From: JBCBGF01 sp039193455
Lineage (GTDB): Bacteria; Pseudomonadota; Alphaproteobacteria; Rhodobacterales; Rhodobacteraceae
Direction: 5' to 3'
Assembly (NCBI GenBank): GCA_039193455.1
Contig: JBCCWO010000004.1
Coordinates: 124,001-188,000, forward strand
Length of the DNA: 64,000 nucleotides
Each line of letters opens with the position of its first letter. The first letter of the stretch is position 1. Below are positions 19,114 through 28,042 of the stretch, piece by piece. A program made the position numbers and the translations under genes. The notes under the pieces are model-generated. The model searched no databases and had not been told where the DNA came from. It worked only from the letters and a program-made list of their open reading frames with translations.

Positions 19114-20381
19114 CAGTCCCTCCCTGCCTGGGGGGATGCCCAGGCCAACCAGACCGCTGCGGTCCAGGTGAATGTGCCACCTCCGGCGGGGGCGCCGGTA
19201 AGCGGGTCGAAGTATTCGGCAAAGCCGTGCTTGGCCATCAGCTCGGCGGTGGACGCGCGTAGACGTTCCGCGTGGGAGACATGGCCATGTGCGGCCAGAC
19301 CGATCCCGATAAGCGCGTTGATCATGCCCCAGGTGGGACCCCGCCAATACCGCTTGGCATCAAACTTGTCAGACGCGGGGTCATGACTTGGCACCGGAAA
19401 CGTGACGGCGTCCCAGACGCGGGCGATCTGGTCGAGCATCCGGTGATCGTCGACGCCGCCGTACCAGCACAGAAAAGACGCGCTGGACACACAGCCCGCA
19501 AACTTCCCGGCGCGTGTATCGTAGGCATCGTAGGCCGCGATCTCTGGGTTCCAAAGGGTGGCCGCCCCGGCGGTCAGTGTCTCCACCCAACCCTCGATCT
19601 CGCCCACATCCTCGCCCAGCGCCTGCCCCATCCAGATCAGATCTCGATGGGCGCGCATCAGGATAAAGGTCATCGTCGGATCGGCCACGCGAAACGGGTT
19701 CTCGCGCCGCAATGCCGCCTGATCCCAGCCCAGACGCCGCCCCTGCTGCACCAGCCAGATGTAGCGATCGTAGTCGTACTTCGTGGGCCGCATGGCCGCG
19801 TCGACATGGGTCGTGTCGCGGCGTGTGTATTCGCCCACCCCAACAGGGTCGATGCCCGCCAGTGCGCCGTCCCAGTCGGGCGCGTTGTCCCGACCAGCTT
19901 CCCACGGATGGGTGATGCACACCGCACCCTGTTCGGTGCGCCAATCCATGAACCAGCGGTGCCAGGCCACAAGCTTGGGGAAGAGCGCGCGCGCCCGCGC
20001 GGTTCCGGCGTCACGGTCGGCCTCCCAGATCGCGCGCACAAAGCTCGCCGCCACCGGCGGCTGGCTGATGCCAGAGGATGGGATCGGACCGTGCCCCTCT
20101 GTCCCCCAGACATCCGGCCCGGGGTAATAGCCGGGGTCATCCTTGTGGAACAGGATGTGCGGCACCATCCCATCCGGCCATTGGCCCGAGAACAGCGTCT
20201 CAACCTCGGCCCAGGCACGCGGCACATCAAAGGTCGCAATTCCCCAGGCGGCAAAGGCGCTGTCCCAGTTCCATTGATAGGGGTAAAGCCCTGCCGTGGG
20301 CACGGTGTACCCGCCCCGGTTATTGGCCGACAGGATCGCCCGCGCCTGTTCGTCCAGCGTGATGGGGTCCATTCCGCTCAT
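19113..20381 (-). CDS. GH63/MGH-like glycoside hydrolase
   Basis: A 422-residue cytoplasmic (no signal peptide) (alpha/alpha)6-barrel glycosidase. It shows the pattern of the mannosylglycerate/glucosylglycerate hydrolase group of GH63: YPYQWNWDSAFAAWG near the N-terminus, HPWEAGRDNAPDWD in the middle with the likely acidic catalytic residue, RYWRGPTWGMIN, and GFAEYFDPLTG with the second likely catalytic Glu. The start overlaps the upstream permease stop as ATGA. Its place among importer genes suggests that it cleaves the imported compound, possibly a glucosylglycerate-type osmolyte or an alpha-glucoside. Specificity is inferred, not shown. Confidence 0.78.
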
Positions 20382-21607
20382 CCTTTGACACTCCCGGCTG
20401 TAAGACCCTTGGTCATGAACCGCTCCAGCCCGAGGAACAAAAGCATGATTGGAACGGTGGCAATCACCGATCCGGCCATCAGATGCTCACGCGGGATCTC
20501 TGAGGAATTGAGGCTCGCCACGCCCCGGGTCAGCGTAAATTTCGATGGATCATCGAGCAGCATGAACGCCAGCAGGAACTCGTTCCAGGCGATCATGAAG
20601 ACGTAAAGGCTCACCGACGCCAAGGCTGGCAGCGACAGGGGCAGCGTGATCTTCCAGATCACCGCAAGCCGCGACAGCCCATCCATCAGACCGGCCTCTT
20701 CCACCTCGGCCGGCAGCCCGCGGAAGTACCCCTGCAGCATATAAAGCGCGACGGGGATCGTGGTGACCGGGTAGATCAGGATGATCCCGATGATCGAGTT
20801 GCGCAGCCCGGTGACCGAGAACGCGATGTAGATCGGCAATGCCAGCACGATCATCGGCACCATGTAGATCAAGAGGATCGAGCGTGAGAACGCCGCCCGC
20901 CCCTGAAACCGCAGGCGCGCGACGGCGTAGGCCCCTGGGATGCTGAAGGCGAGCGTGATCAGAACGGTCAGAACCGAGACATAGAACGAGGTCCACAGGT
21001 AACTGCCGAAGTTGAACTGGCCGAAAAGCTCCGCGTAGCTGCGGAACATCGCGGCGCCACGGTCGATATCCAGCGTAAAGTCGAGCGGGTTCTGCAACAG
21101 CGCCGCCTGGCTTTTTACGCTGGTCATCACCATCACGTAGAACGGGATGATCACGATCGCCGTGAAGAAGACATAGCCAAAGCCGGTGAGGAACCGGATC
21201 GTCGCTTCTTCGAACTCATGCCGGGTCGCTTTGCCAAAGGGCAGACCATCGAGCATCAGATGTATGGGCCAGGCCGCCGAGATGCCCAGGATCACCCAGC
21301 CGATGGCAATTGTGGTGAGCGATGTCTCTGGCGGTCCGAAAATCGCCGGTCGAAAGAGCAGGAACGACGCGATGGGCAGCACAGCAAGGATCGCACTCGT
21401 CAGAATTCGCGAGGATCGCGAGCGGTCGCCATCGGGCAGCCAGACATAGCCCAGCCATGCGCCGAGGATCAGTGAGGACAGCGCCGAGGGGGCCACCGCC
21501 TCGCCTGTGGAAAAGGACATGATCACACAGGCGGTGATCGCCATAACAAACGTCCACAGCGCGCCGATCACAGGGCCGGTGACATAGCCGTAGCGGAGCA
21601 TGTTCAT
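20378..21607 (-). CDS. ABC sugar permease (MalG-like) with extra N-terminal membrane segments
   Basis: A 409-residue inner-membrane permease. The C-terminal 280 residues form the normal MetI-like domain, with the ATPase-coupling EAA loop as EVEEAGLMDGLSRLAVIWKITLPLSLPAL. The first 125 residues hold about four extra hydrophobic helices (IGALWTFVMAITACVIMSF, SSLILGAWLGYVWL, ILTSAILAVLPIASFLLF, TTIAIGWVILGISAAW), more than the usual six of this class, as in alpha-glucoside (AglG-like) transporters. The ATG at 21607 overlaps the upstream permease stop (ATGA). Confidence 0.92.
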   Translation of the reverse strand: MNMLRYGYVTGPVIGALWTFVMAITACVIMSFSTGEAVAPSALSSLILGAWLGYVWLPDGDRSRSSRILTSAILAVLPIASFLLFRPAIFGPPETSLTTIAIGWVILGISAAWPIHLMLDGLPFGKATRHEFEEATIRFLTGFGYVFFTAIVIIPFYVMVMTSVKSQAALLQNPLDFTLDIDRGAAMFRSYAELFGQFNFGSYLWTSFYVSVLTVLITLAFSIPGAYAVARLRFQGRAAFSRSILLIYMVPMIVLALPIYIAFSVTGLRNSIIGIILIYPVTTIPVALYMLQGYFRGLPAEVEEAGLMDGLSRLAVIWKITLPLSLPALASVSLYVFMIAWNEFLLAFMLLDDPSKFTLTRGVASLNSSEIPREHLMAGSVIATVPIMLLFLGLERFMTKGLTAGSVKG

Positions 21608-22851
21608 AGCCCTTCCTCCCGGCTGATAAAGCGGAAGAAGAAGTAGCTGAAGATCAGCAGGCAACCGAAGATGACCACGGCCACCGCCGCCCCGGCTCCA
21701 ATATTCGAGACAGCAAAGGCCTGCTCATAGACGTTGACGGTCAACGTCCGCGTGCCCGCGTTCCCGCCCGTCAGCAGGAAGATGTCGTCGAACTTGTTGA
21801 AGGTCCATATGAAGCGCAGCAGGAACAGCACGCTCAGGATCCCCAGGAGCTGCGGCAGGGACAGGAACCAGAACTTCTGGAAGGGCGAGGCCCCATCCAT
21901 GTCGGCGGCCTCGTACATCGAATGGTCGATCGACTGCATCCGGGCAAGGATGAACAGGAACGACAGCGGGAAGTAACGCCAGATCTCGAACACTGTCACC
22001 ATGATCAGTGCAAGCGGGCGCTGGCCGAAGAAATTGATCGACTCTTGCGTCACACCCATCTGGATGAGCAGCGCGTTAACCGAGCCTGAAAAGGGATCGA
22101 ACAGGTTCACCCAGGTAAAGGCCACCGCGATCACCGGCGCGACATATGGGAAAAGGAACAGGCCCCGCAGAATGCCCTGGCCCCGGAAGGATTTGTTCAG
22201 AAGCATCGCGGCAAAGAGGCCAAAGACCAACGCTCCGATGGTGCCAACAACCGTGTAGAACATCGTCGCATAAAGCACGGTCCAGAACTCATTTCCGTCA
22301 AACACTCGGGCAAAGTTGTCCAGCGTGAAATCGGCATTGGTCAGGATGTTCTCGGCCCGGCCCGTTATCGACGGCGCGCTGTCCTCGATGGCCTCTTCCA
22401 GGGCCTCGGGATCGGCCTCAAGCACGACGGGGATCTCGATGGTGACGCGAAAGCCACCTTCGACATCGCCAAAATCACAGCTCAGCGCACGCCCATCGAC
22501 GACACAGGGTTCGGGCGGCGCGCCATCAAGCACAACGCCCTCCGGTAACGTATCGTCAATCCGCACGCCGGAAATCGGCATCTCCTGGCTGGAGTTACGA
22601 ACGCGATAGCGGATCTCGGCCGCATCACCGATGGCCTCGGGTCCACCGCGCAGATCCTCGCGTGCCACAATCTCGGGCGGTCGCAGATCGGCAAGACCCA
22701 CCGGTTTGAACGAGATCCAGAAGATCGACAGCAGCGGCAGGATCACCACAAGCGAGACGATGAAGATCGTTGGGAACAGCAGGCTCCAGGCAAGCCTCGC
22801 CTCGCGGCGCGCCAAAGGCCCCGTCCCCGTAGGGGGTGTCAGCGATGTCAT
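21604..22851 (-). CDS. ABC sugar permease (MalF/AglF-like) with DUF11-like periplasmic insert
   Basis: A 415-residue permease partner of the preceding-strand neighbour. After TM1 (residues 22-48) comes an unusual insert, about residues 56-170, before TM2. Its core (RYRVRNSSQEMPISGVRIDD, TLPEGVVLDG, then CVVDGRALSCDFGDV and FRVTIEIPVVL) follows the beta-sandwich DUF11 repeat pattern usually found in surface proteins, with two cysteines that could pair. The rest is a standard MetI-like domain with the coupling loop as YEAADMDGASPFQKFWFLSLPQL. TM1 and the insert would place the domain in the periplasm, near the binding protein. Confidence 0.92.
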   Translation of the reverse strand: MTSLTPPTGTGPLARREARLAWSLLFPTIFIVSLVVILPLLSIFWISFKPVGLADLRPPEIVAREDLRGGPEAIGDAAEIRYRVRNSSQEMPISGVRIDDTLPEGVVLDGAPPEPCVVDGRALSCDFGDVEGGFRVTIEIPVVLEADPEALEEAIEDSAPSITGRAENILTNADFTLDNFARVFDGNEFWTVLYATMFYTVVGTIGALVFGLFAAMLLNKSFRGQGILRGLFLFPYVAPVIAVAFTWVNLFDPFSGSVNALLIQMGVTQESINFFGQRPLALIMVTVFEIWRYFPLSFLFILARMQSIDHSMYEAADMDGASPFQKFWFLSLPQLLGILSVLFLLRFIWTFNKFDDIFLLTGGNAGTRTLTVNVYEQAFAVSNIGAGAAVAVVIFGCLLIFSYFFFRFISREEGL

Positions 22852-22920
22852 GGCCGGTCTCCGTCAACCGTACTTTTGAAGGGTGGCCCCAGGCGTCAGG
22901 CCCGGGGCCACGGCGGGCAT

Positions 22921-24282
22921 CTACTCGATGCCGGCCAGTTCGTCGTTCATCGCAGCCACGGCGGCCGCGGCGTCGATCTCGCCATCAATGTACTGGCGTA
23001 CGATGCGGTTGATCGGCTGGGCGTTGATCATCTTCGAAGCCAGCGCAAGCTGCCCCTCGGTAACACCCCAACGCTGGGCCACGTTCAGGCCACCCACGAT
23101 CTCGTCGATCATCTCCTGGGCATAGAGATCGCCCAGAGGCGCACGACGGTCGACCCCGACATCAAGCGCGGCCCAGGCTTCCTGGAATTTGCCCGGCTCA
23201 TCCGAGGTGCCCGTGCGCACCGGGAACTTGCCCTCCGGTGCGATCGACAGCGTTTGGGTATAGCCGTCATCCATCGAGAACTTCACGAACTCCATCGCCG
23301 CGTCGGTATCCGCGTCCGAGGTGATGCCAAAGTACCGGATATCCGCCCAGGCCGCGCCATCGGGGTTCGAAGGCCCGGCAAAGTTCGTCACAATCCCGGT
23401 CGCCGCCGCAAGATCGCGCGTCGTCGGATCGTCGTTGATTGTCGGCGGCGCGCTGTCCCGCAGACCGGCCAGTTCGTCAAGAATGAACGGCGACCAGATG
23501 ATCATCGCCGCCCGGCCCGCGAAATAGAGCTCGCGCGATTGCTGCCAAAACAGTTCACCCGGCGGCGAGGCTTCGGCAATGGCCTTGTAGAACTCAAGCA
23601 CCTCGGTGGTTGCTGCTTCGTCCAGCGGGGCAAAGCCGTCGGGACCGACAGGCGAGACACCGTTGGCAAGGAACACATGCTCCAGCACCTGGCTCATAAA
23701 GTTCTCGTCCACTTTCGTGGCCGCCACAAAGCCGTAGAGATCCGGCGGGCTGTGCAGCGCCTCGATGGCGGTGAGCACGTTGGCATAGGTTGTGGGGGCC
23801 TCGAGCCCGGCGGCATCGAACAGGTCCTTGCGGTAGACCAGCATCTGCGTCCAGCCATCCACAGGCACCGAGGCAAAGCCATCCGCAGTTGAGGCCATGC
23901 CAAGGGCACCCGACGCAAAGGTGTCGTTGCCCAATTCTTCGATCACATCCGTCGCCGCATCGGTGTCGAGAATGCCCGCTTCCGCCCACGGCAGCGCGTA
24001 TTGCAGCGTGTGATAGATCACATCCGGCAGGTCACCCGCCGCAAAGGCGGCGGTGGCGCGGGTGCCCAGATCGTTTTCGCTGACCGGAATGACTTCGACA
24101 GTCGTCCCCGACGCGGCTTCGAACGCGGCGGCCATCTCTTGCTGTTTGGCCAGGCGCTCGGGCTGTTCTTCGGTGGTCCAGAAGCGGATCGTGTCCGCCG
24201 CGGCGCCCATGGCCGACAGCGACAGCGCCAGCGCAGCACCGGCCATCAGCCGGGCCGTGGTGGTCTTGAGGTGATAGGTCAT
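22921..24282 (-). CDS. ABC sugar-binding protein
   Basis: A 453-residue extracellular solute-binding protein of family 1. It has a Sec signal peptide (MAGAALALSLSAMGAAA region) and a mature start DTIRFWTTEEQPERLAKQQE. Further family features are the hinge-side segments GDLPDVIYHTLQYALPWAEAG and LYFAGRAAMIIWSPFIL. The ATG overlaps the LacI stop by ATGA, so regulator and binding protein are coupled. The following permease gene starts 69 nt after its stop, the only gap in the operon. Confidence 0.94.
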   Translation of the reverse strand: MTYHLKTTTARLMAGAALALSLSAMGAAADTIRFWTTEEQPERLAKQQEMAAAFEAASGTTVEVIPVSENDLGTRATAAFAAGDLPDVIYHTLQYALPWAEAGILDTDAATDVIEELGNDTFASGALGMASTADGFASVPVDGWTQMLVYRKDLFDAAGLEAPTTYANVLTAIEALHSPPDLYGFVAATKVDENFMSQVLEHVFLANGVSPVGPDGFAPLDEAATTEVLEFYKAIAEASPPGELFWQQSRELYFAGRAAMIIWSPFILDELAGLRDSAPPTINDDPTTRDLAAATGIVTNFAGPSNPDGAAWADIRYFGITSDADTDAAMEFVKFSMDDGYTQTLSIAPEGKFPVRTGTSDEPGKFQEAWAALDVGVDRRAPLGDLYAQEMIDEIVGGLNVAQRWGVTEGQLALASKMINAQPINRIVRQYIDGEIDAAAAVAAMNDELAGIE

Positions 24283-25460
24283 GCGTGTCCTCCCTTGGAT
24301 GTCTGACCAGAATGCGCCGCAATGGTCTGCGCGAGCGCGGTGGATGATAAAACCGGTGGTCCGTCCGACCCGCGAGCGATGAGCCGGGCATGCGCAAACT
24401 CGCGCAGGCCGTCCGGGTCTTCGCCGCGGATGCGCCGGATCAACAGTGCGGCCAGCCGGGCACCGGCGGCGCGGGTATCGACAGAAAACGTGGTCAGCGC
24501 CGGCTGGGCATAGGCGCCTTCGGGAATGCCGTCATAGGCAATAATCGACAGGTCGCGCCCGATGCGCAGGCCCAGGCTGTCCGCCGCGCGATAGGCGCCA
24601 AGCGCCGCCTCGTCGGTGGCAAAGACGATTGCCGTCGGCGGCTCGGGCATGCGCATCAGGGACAGCGTCGCGCTCGCGCCGTCGGCGCTGAGGCGGCTGT
24701 TGGTGCGGATAAGATCGGGATCCAGCGCGATCCCCGCCGCCGCCAGCCCGCGTTCGTATCCCACCTGTCGGATCCCGCAGAAATTGTACTCTTGCCCGCC
24801 ATTGACAAAGCCGATCCGCCGGTGGCCCTGACCCACAAGCCGCGCCACCGCCGCCTGCATCGCATCCTCACCCAGAATATCGAACCACGCGCAGCCGGTT
24901 GGATCGCCGGTACGGCCATAAAGGACAAACGGCACGCCCTCTTCGCGCAGAAACGAAACCCGCGGATCATCGGTCAGCGTCCGTGGCAGGATAAAGCCAT
25001 CGGCCTTCCGCTCGGACACCAGACGCCCGATCGTCTCGACCGTATGCGCGTCCGAGTTTGCGGTGGCCACCGCAAGCGTCCAGTTCTCGGCGCTGGCGGT
25101 CGTGGTCAGACCGGCAAGAAACTCGGTCAGGAAGGGCCCGTGGGCATCGTGTTCGCTGATTTGCAGCACCAGACCGATGGAGCGAACGCGGCCCGTTCGG
25201 ATCGCCTGGGCATGCGCCATCGGGATGTATCCCTGCGCTTCGGCGGCGCGCACCACGCGTTTGCGGGTACGTTCCGAGATGTCGGAATATCCGTTCAGCG
25301 CGCGCGATACAGTGCCCTTGGTGACGCCCAGCGACTCGGCCAGATCCGAGATGGTGACGCGTGGTTTCCGAGCACTGCCTGCGACCGTATGTGCGGCCTT
25401 GGTAAGCAGTGGATGTCCTCCCTGATCCCAAACGTGCGGCTCCGAAACCGGTTTCGGCAA
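24279..25460 (-). CDS. LacI family transcriptional regulator
   Basis: Repressor-type regulator with an N-terminal LacI helix-turn-helix (TISDLAESLGVTKGTVSRAL then NGYSDISERTRKRVV) and a periplasmic-binding-like effector domain (SIGLVLQISEHDAHGPF, ADGFILPRTLTDD, GHRRIGFVNG). The only ordinary start is the TTG at 25460, but it directly abuts a 16-bp operator palindrome. A CTG at 25409 has GGGAGG 7 nt upstream and may be the true start. No ATG or GTG precedes the HTH. It heads the sugar-uptake operon and most likely senses the imported substrate and represses itself and the operon. Confidence 0.88.
   Translation of the reverse strand: MPKPVSEPHVWDQGGHPLLTKAAHTVAGSARKPRVTISDLAESLGVTKGTVSRALNGYSDISERTRKRVVRAAEAQGYIPMAHAQAIRTGRVRSIGLVLQISEHDAHGPFLTEFLAGLTTTASAENWTLAVATANSDAHTVETIGRLVSERKADGFILPRTLTDDPRVSFLREEGVPFVLYGRTGDPTGCAWFDILGEDAMQAAVARLVGQGHRRIGFVNGGQEYNFCGIRQVGYERGLAAAGIALDPDLIRTNSRLSADGASATLSLMRMPEPPTAIVFATDEAALGAYRAADSLGLRIGRDLSIIAYDGIPEGAYAQPALTTFSVDTRAAGARLAALLIRRIRGEDPDGLREFAHARLIARGSDGPPVLSSTALAQTIAAHSGQTSKGGHA
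25442..25457. promoter_or_regulatory. LacI-type operator
   Basis: CCGAAACCGGTTTCGG is a perfect 16-bp palindrome with the central C-G and flanking AAA/TTT typical of LacI/GalR-family operators. It lies 5' of the regulator's reading frame and probably controls the whole LacI-transporter-glycosidase operon. Confidence 0.8.
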
Positions 25461-25573
25461 GCACTTTTTTCACGGTCCGGCAATTTCGGGGTCGCGGCGG
25501 GCCACAATTAACCTCGCATTAAGCTTAACAGCGCATCACCGGGGCCAGTGAATTCTCAACTCCGGGCCATGGT

Positions 25574-26020
25574 ATGCGCCACTTCCTGTTCCTCGTTTTG
25601 TTGATCTTTTGCCTGGCGCCCGCGCCCCGGGCAGAGGCTGCGGTGCTGCGCGCCAAAGGCCCCATTGCGGATGTGACTTTGCCATCTGCCATGGCCGATG
25701 GGCACAGGTGGTACTTTGCGCGGATCAAGCAGCGGGACTGGCATGGTCACCGTTGGAAGGCGCGGCCCTGGCGGCCCGCCGTCGTGGTTGTGATGCCCAA
25801 GCGGGTGAAGCGACGCTACCCGGTGGTCTTTCTGGCACGGTTCCGCCGCGATGCGCCCGATCCCGCACCCGACCCGATTGATCCCCCGCCCGCGGTCACC
25901 CCGCTGCCAGCCCCATTGGGTTTTCTCTTGGCCGGGATCGGTGGCTTCGGCTGGTTGCGCTGGCGTCAGTCGGCGTCGGCCACGCCCTCGGCCCTAAACC
26001 GTGCCCGGCGCGCGCGGTAG
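25574..26020 (+). CDS. Small secreted protein with VPLPA-CTERM-like tail
   Basis: A 148-residue protein with a signal peptide (MRHFLFLVLLIFCLAPAPRA, then EAA) and a C-terminal sorting-like tail: proline-rich spacer (PDPAPDPIDPPPAVT), PLPAPLGFLLAGIGGFGWL and a basic cluster RWRQ. This matches the VPLPA/PEP-CTERM layout of motif, membrane helix and positive end, though 15 further residues follow. The middle is rich in Trp, Arg and Lys (RWYFARIKQRDWHGHRWKAR). Its last 55 bp overlap the convergent tctA gene, so the true 3' end may be shorter in function. Role unknown. Confidence 0.6.
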   Translation: MRHFLFLVLLIFCLAPAPRAEAAVLRAKGPIADVTLPSAMADGHRWYFARIKQRDWHGHRWKARPWRPAVVVVMPKRVKRRYPVVFLARFRRDAPDPAPDPIDPPPAVTPLPAPLGFLLAGIGGFGWLRWRQSASATPSALNRARRAR

Positions 26021-27489
26021 GCAGGCAGGAAGATCAAGAGGCAGGCCAACAGCAACAGTCCCGTGGTCATCGGACGTTCCCACAGGAACGCCGGACCGTC
26101 ATAAAGCTGCATGGCGCGGGCAAAGTTATCCTCGAGCATCCGGCCCAGGATGAACCCGATCAGCAGCGGCGCCAGCGGATAATCGGCAAATCGCAGGATC
26201 GTGGCAATCACCCCGAAGCCCACCAAGAGCAACAGCTCGGTCGCATTGTTCTGCCCGATATAGGCCCCCATCAAAGTGAAGAAGAGGATGAAGGGGATCA
26301 GGTAGTTGCGCGGCACCGCGAGGATCTTCGCGATGTAGGGAATAAGTGGCAGGTTCAGGATCAAGAGCACGAGATTGCCCAGGTACATCGAGATGATGAC
26401 CGCCCAGAAGATATCCGGCTCATCAATCATCAGCCGCGGCCCTGGGCTGACATTCAGGGCAATCAAGGCGCCCAGCAGGATCGCGGTGGTGCCAGAGCCA
26501 GGGATACCCAACGTGAGCAAGGGCACGAAAGACCCCGTACACGCAGCGTTGTTGGCCGTCTCCGGCGCGGCCAAGCCCTTGACCGACCCCTTGCCGAACT
26601 GTTCCTGCTCTTCCTTGGGCGCGATGTTGCGTTCCACCGCATAGCCCAGAAACGACGCGATCGTCGCCCCCGCCCCGGGCAGCACCCCGATCAGAAACCC
26701 CTGCACCGATTGTCGCCCGATCACCGGGAGAATCGCACGCGCTTCCTCACGTGTGATCCGCAGTTCCTTGATCTCGCCGGTCTTCGATCCGTCTTCCTGC
26801 TGTGACCGCTTGGGATCAAGCACCAGATAGATCGCCTCGGGCAAGGCAAACATCGCCATGGCGAGCGTGATGAAGCCAAAGCCAGATTGCAGGTCCATGA
26901 TCCCGCCGGTAAAGCGCGGCAGGTTGAACAGGGCCCCCTCGCCCACCGTCGACATGATCAGCCCGATGATCGTCATCAAGAGCGCCTTGAACACCTGGCC
27001 CGATCCGGCAAACGCCGCGATCGCCGATAGCCCCACAACCATCAGCGCGAAGTATTCCGACGAGTGGAACAGCAGCGCGACCGAGGCCAGCATCGGCGCA
27101 AAGATCAACAGCAGCACCGCCCCAAGCGTCCCGCCCGAAAAGGACGAGATTGCCGCAATCGTCAGCGCCTTGCCCGCCTTGCCCTGCCGGGCCAGCGGGT
27201 AGCCGTCAAAAGACGTCGCAACGGTCGAAGCGACACCCGGCGCATTGATCAGGATCGACGAGGTCGAGCCCCCGAAAATCGCCCCATAGTACACCCCGGC
27301 CAGCAGGATCAGCGCCGCCGACGGATCCCCGATCCCGATCGCCACGGGGATCATGATCGCAATGATCGACATCGGGCCCAGACCCGGCAGCATCCCGATA
27401 AACGTCCCGATCAGGCAGCCGCCGATGATCATCAGGATGTTGGTAAAGGAAAAGGCCGTCGAGAGGCCGACCATCAAACCTTCAAGCAT
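25966..27489 (-). CDS. tctA: Tripartite tricarboxylate transporter, large permease subunit TctA
   Basis: A 507-residue inner-membrane protein with about 11-12 hydrophobic segments. TctA-family signatures are visible: GTFIGMLPGLGPMSIIAIMIP near the N-terminus, GAIFGGSTSSILINAPG, and GFLIGVLPGAGATIASFLGYA with AAPETANNAACTGSFVPLLTLGIPGSGTTAI. It imports organic acids bound by TctC using the ion gradient. The start is 1 nt after the tctB stop. Substrate is not predictable, but the divergent hydantoinase operon suggests a related carboxylate. Confidence 0.95.
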   Translation of the reverse strand: MLEGLMVGLSTAFSFTNILMIIGGCLIGTFIGMLPGLGPMSIIAIMIPVAIGIGDPSAALILLAGVYYGAIFGGSTSSILINAPGVASTVATSFDGYPLARQGKAGKALTIAAISSFSGGTLGAVLLLIFAPMLASVALLFHSSEYFALMVVGLSAIAAFAGSGQVFKALLMTIIGLIMSTVGEGALFNLPRFTGGIMDLQSGFGFITLAMAMFALPEAIYLVLDPKRSQQEDGSKTGEIKELRITREEARAILPVIGRQSVQGFLIGVLPGAGATIASFLGYAVERNIAPKEEQEQFGKGSVKGLAAPETANNAACTGSFVPLLTLGIPGSGTTAILLGALIALNVSPGPRLMIDEPDIFWAVIISMYLGNLVLLILNLPLIPYIAKILAVPRNYLIPFILFFTLMGAYIGQNNATELLLLVGFGVIATILRFADYPLAPLLIGFILGRMLEDNFARAMQLYDGPAFLWERPMTTGLLLLACLLIFLPAYRARRARFRAEGVADAD

Positions 27490-27490
27490 C

Positions 27491-27973
27491 TCAGAACCCC
27501 ATCGGCCAGGGGCGCAGGAAGATGCCCAGCACCTCCTGCACCAGATACCAGATGCTGCCCGCCGCGATCAGCGCAACGGGGATCAGCACGACAAACCGGC
27601 GTTCGCCCAGCGTGGCCGCCGCCATGACAAGGAACAGAACGGTCGAGACGAGAAACCCGATCGGGCGCAGCGAGAAAGCGTAAAGGATCATCAGGCAGAT
27701 CAGCAGCACGGCCTGCCCAAGATTGTAGTCGGTCAGACGGCGATAGTTGATATCCATCGCCTCGGGTTCCTTCTGGCTTTTTTCAAAACCAGCCAAGATC
27801 ACCAGCGAACAGATCATCCCCAGAATGGCGAGAACCTTGGGGAAGGTCGACGGCCAGATCGGGTTGCGCTGCATGAACGGCGGCAGCCCGGCATCCATCA
27901 GAAAAAACGCGGTGTAACCGTAGACGCCACAAATGACGAAAAAAATCAGTGCGATCCAGCGATCAAGCGCCAT
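27491..27973 (-). CDS. tctB: Tripartite tricarboxylate transporter, small permease subunit TctB
   Basis: A 160-residue protein with four predicted membrane helices, the size and layout of TctB. Its opening helix (WIALIFFVICGVYGYTAFFL) and central YNLGQAVLLICLMILYAFSL fit the family. It lies between tctC and tctA; a strong intrinsic terminator 31 nt before its start should lower its expression relative to tctC. Confidence 0.88.
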   Translation of the reverse strand: MALDRWIALIFFVICGVYGYTAFFLMDAGLPPFMQRNPIWPSTFPKVLAILGMICSLVILAGFEKSQKEPEAMDINYRRLTDYNLGQAVLLICLMILYAFSLRPIGFLVSTVLFLVMAAATLGERRFVVLIPVALIAAGSIWYLVQEVLGIFLRPWPMGF

Positions 27974-28000
27974 GGCTGCCCCCTGCCGTCTGGTGGATAG

Positions 28001-28034
28001 AAAAAGGCCCGGCGCGTGTCCGGCGCCGGGCCTT
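28001..28034 (-). terminator. Intrinsic terminator between tctC and tctB
   Basis: On the minus strand a perfect 12-bp stem, AAGGCCCGGCGC at 28023-28034 and its partner at 28004-28015 (loop of 7), starts 9 nt after the tctC stop. It runs into TTTTT (28001-28005 read on the minus strand). It is the clearest Rho-independent terminator in the window and sits inside the operon. Confidence 0.82.
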
Positions 28035-28042
28035 GGGGCAGT

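Noticed and set aside
22876..23892. Plus-strand open frame of 338 codons in the sugar-binding protein gene
   Set aside because: Antisense shadow; the minus-strand frame encodes a full, recognisable binding protein with signal peptide.
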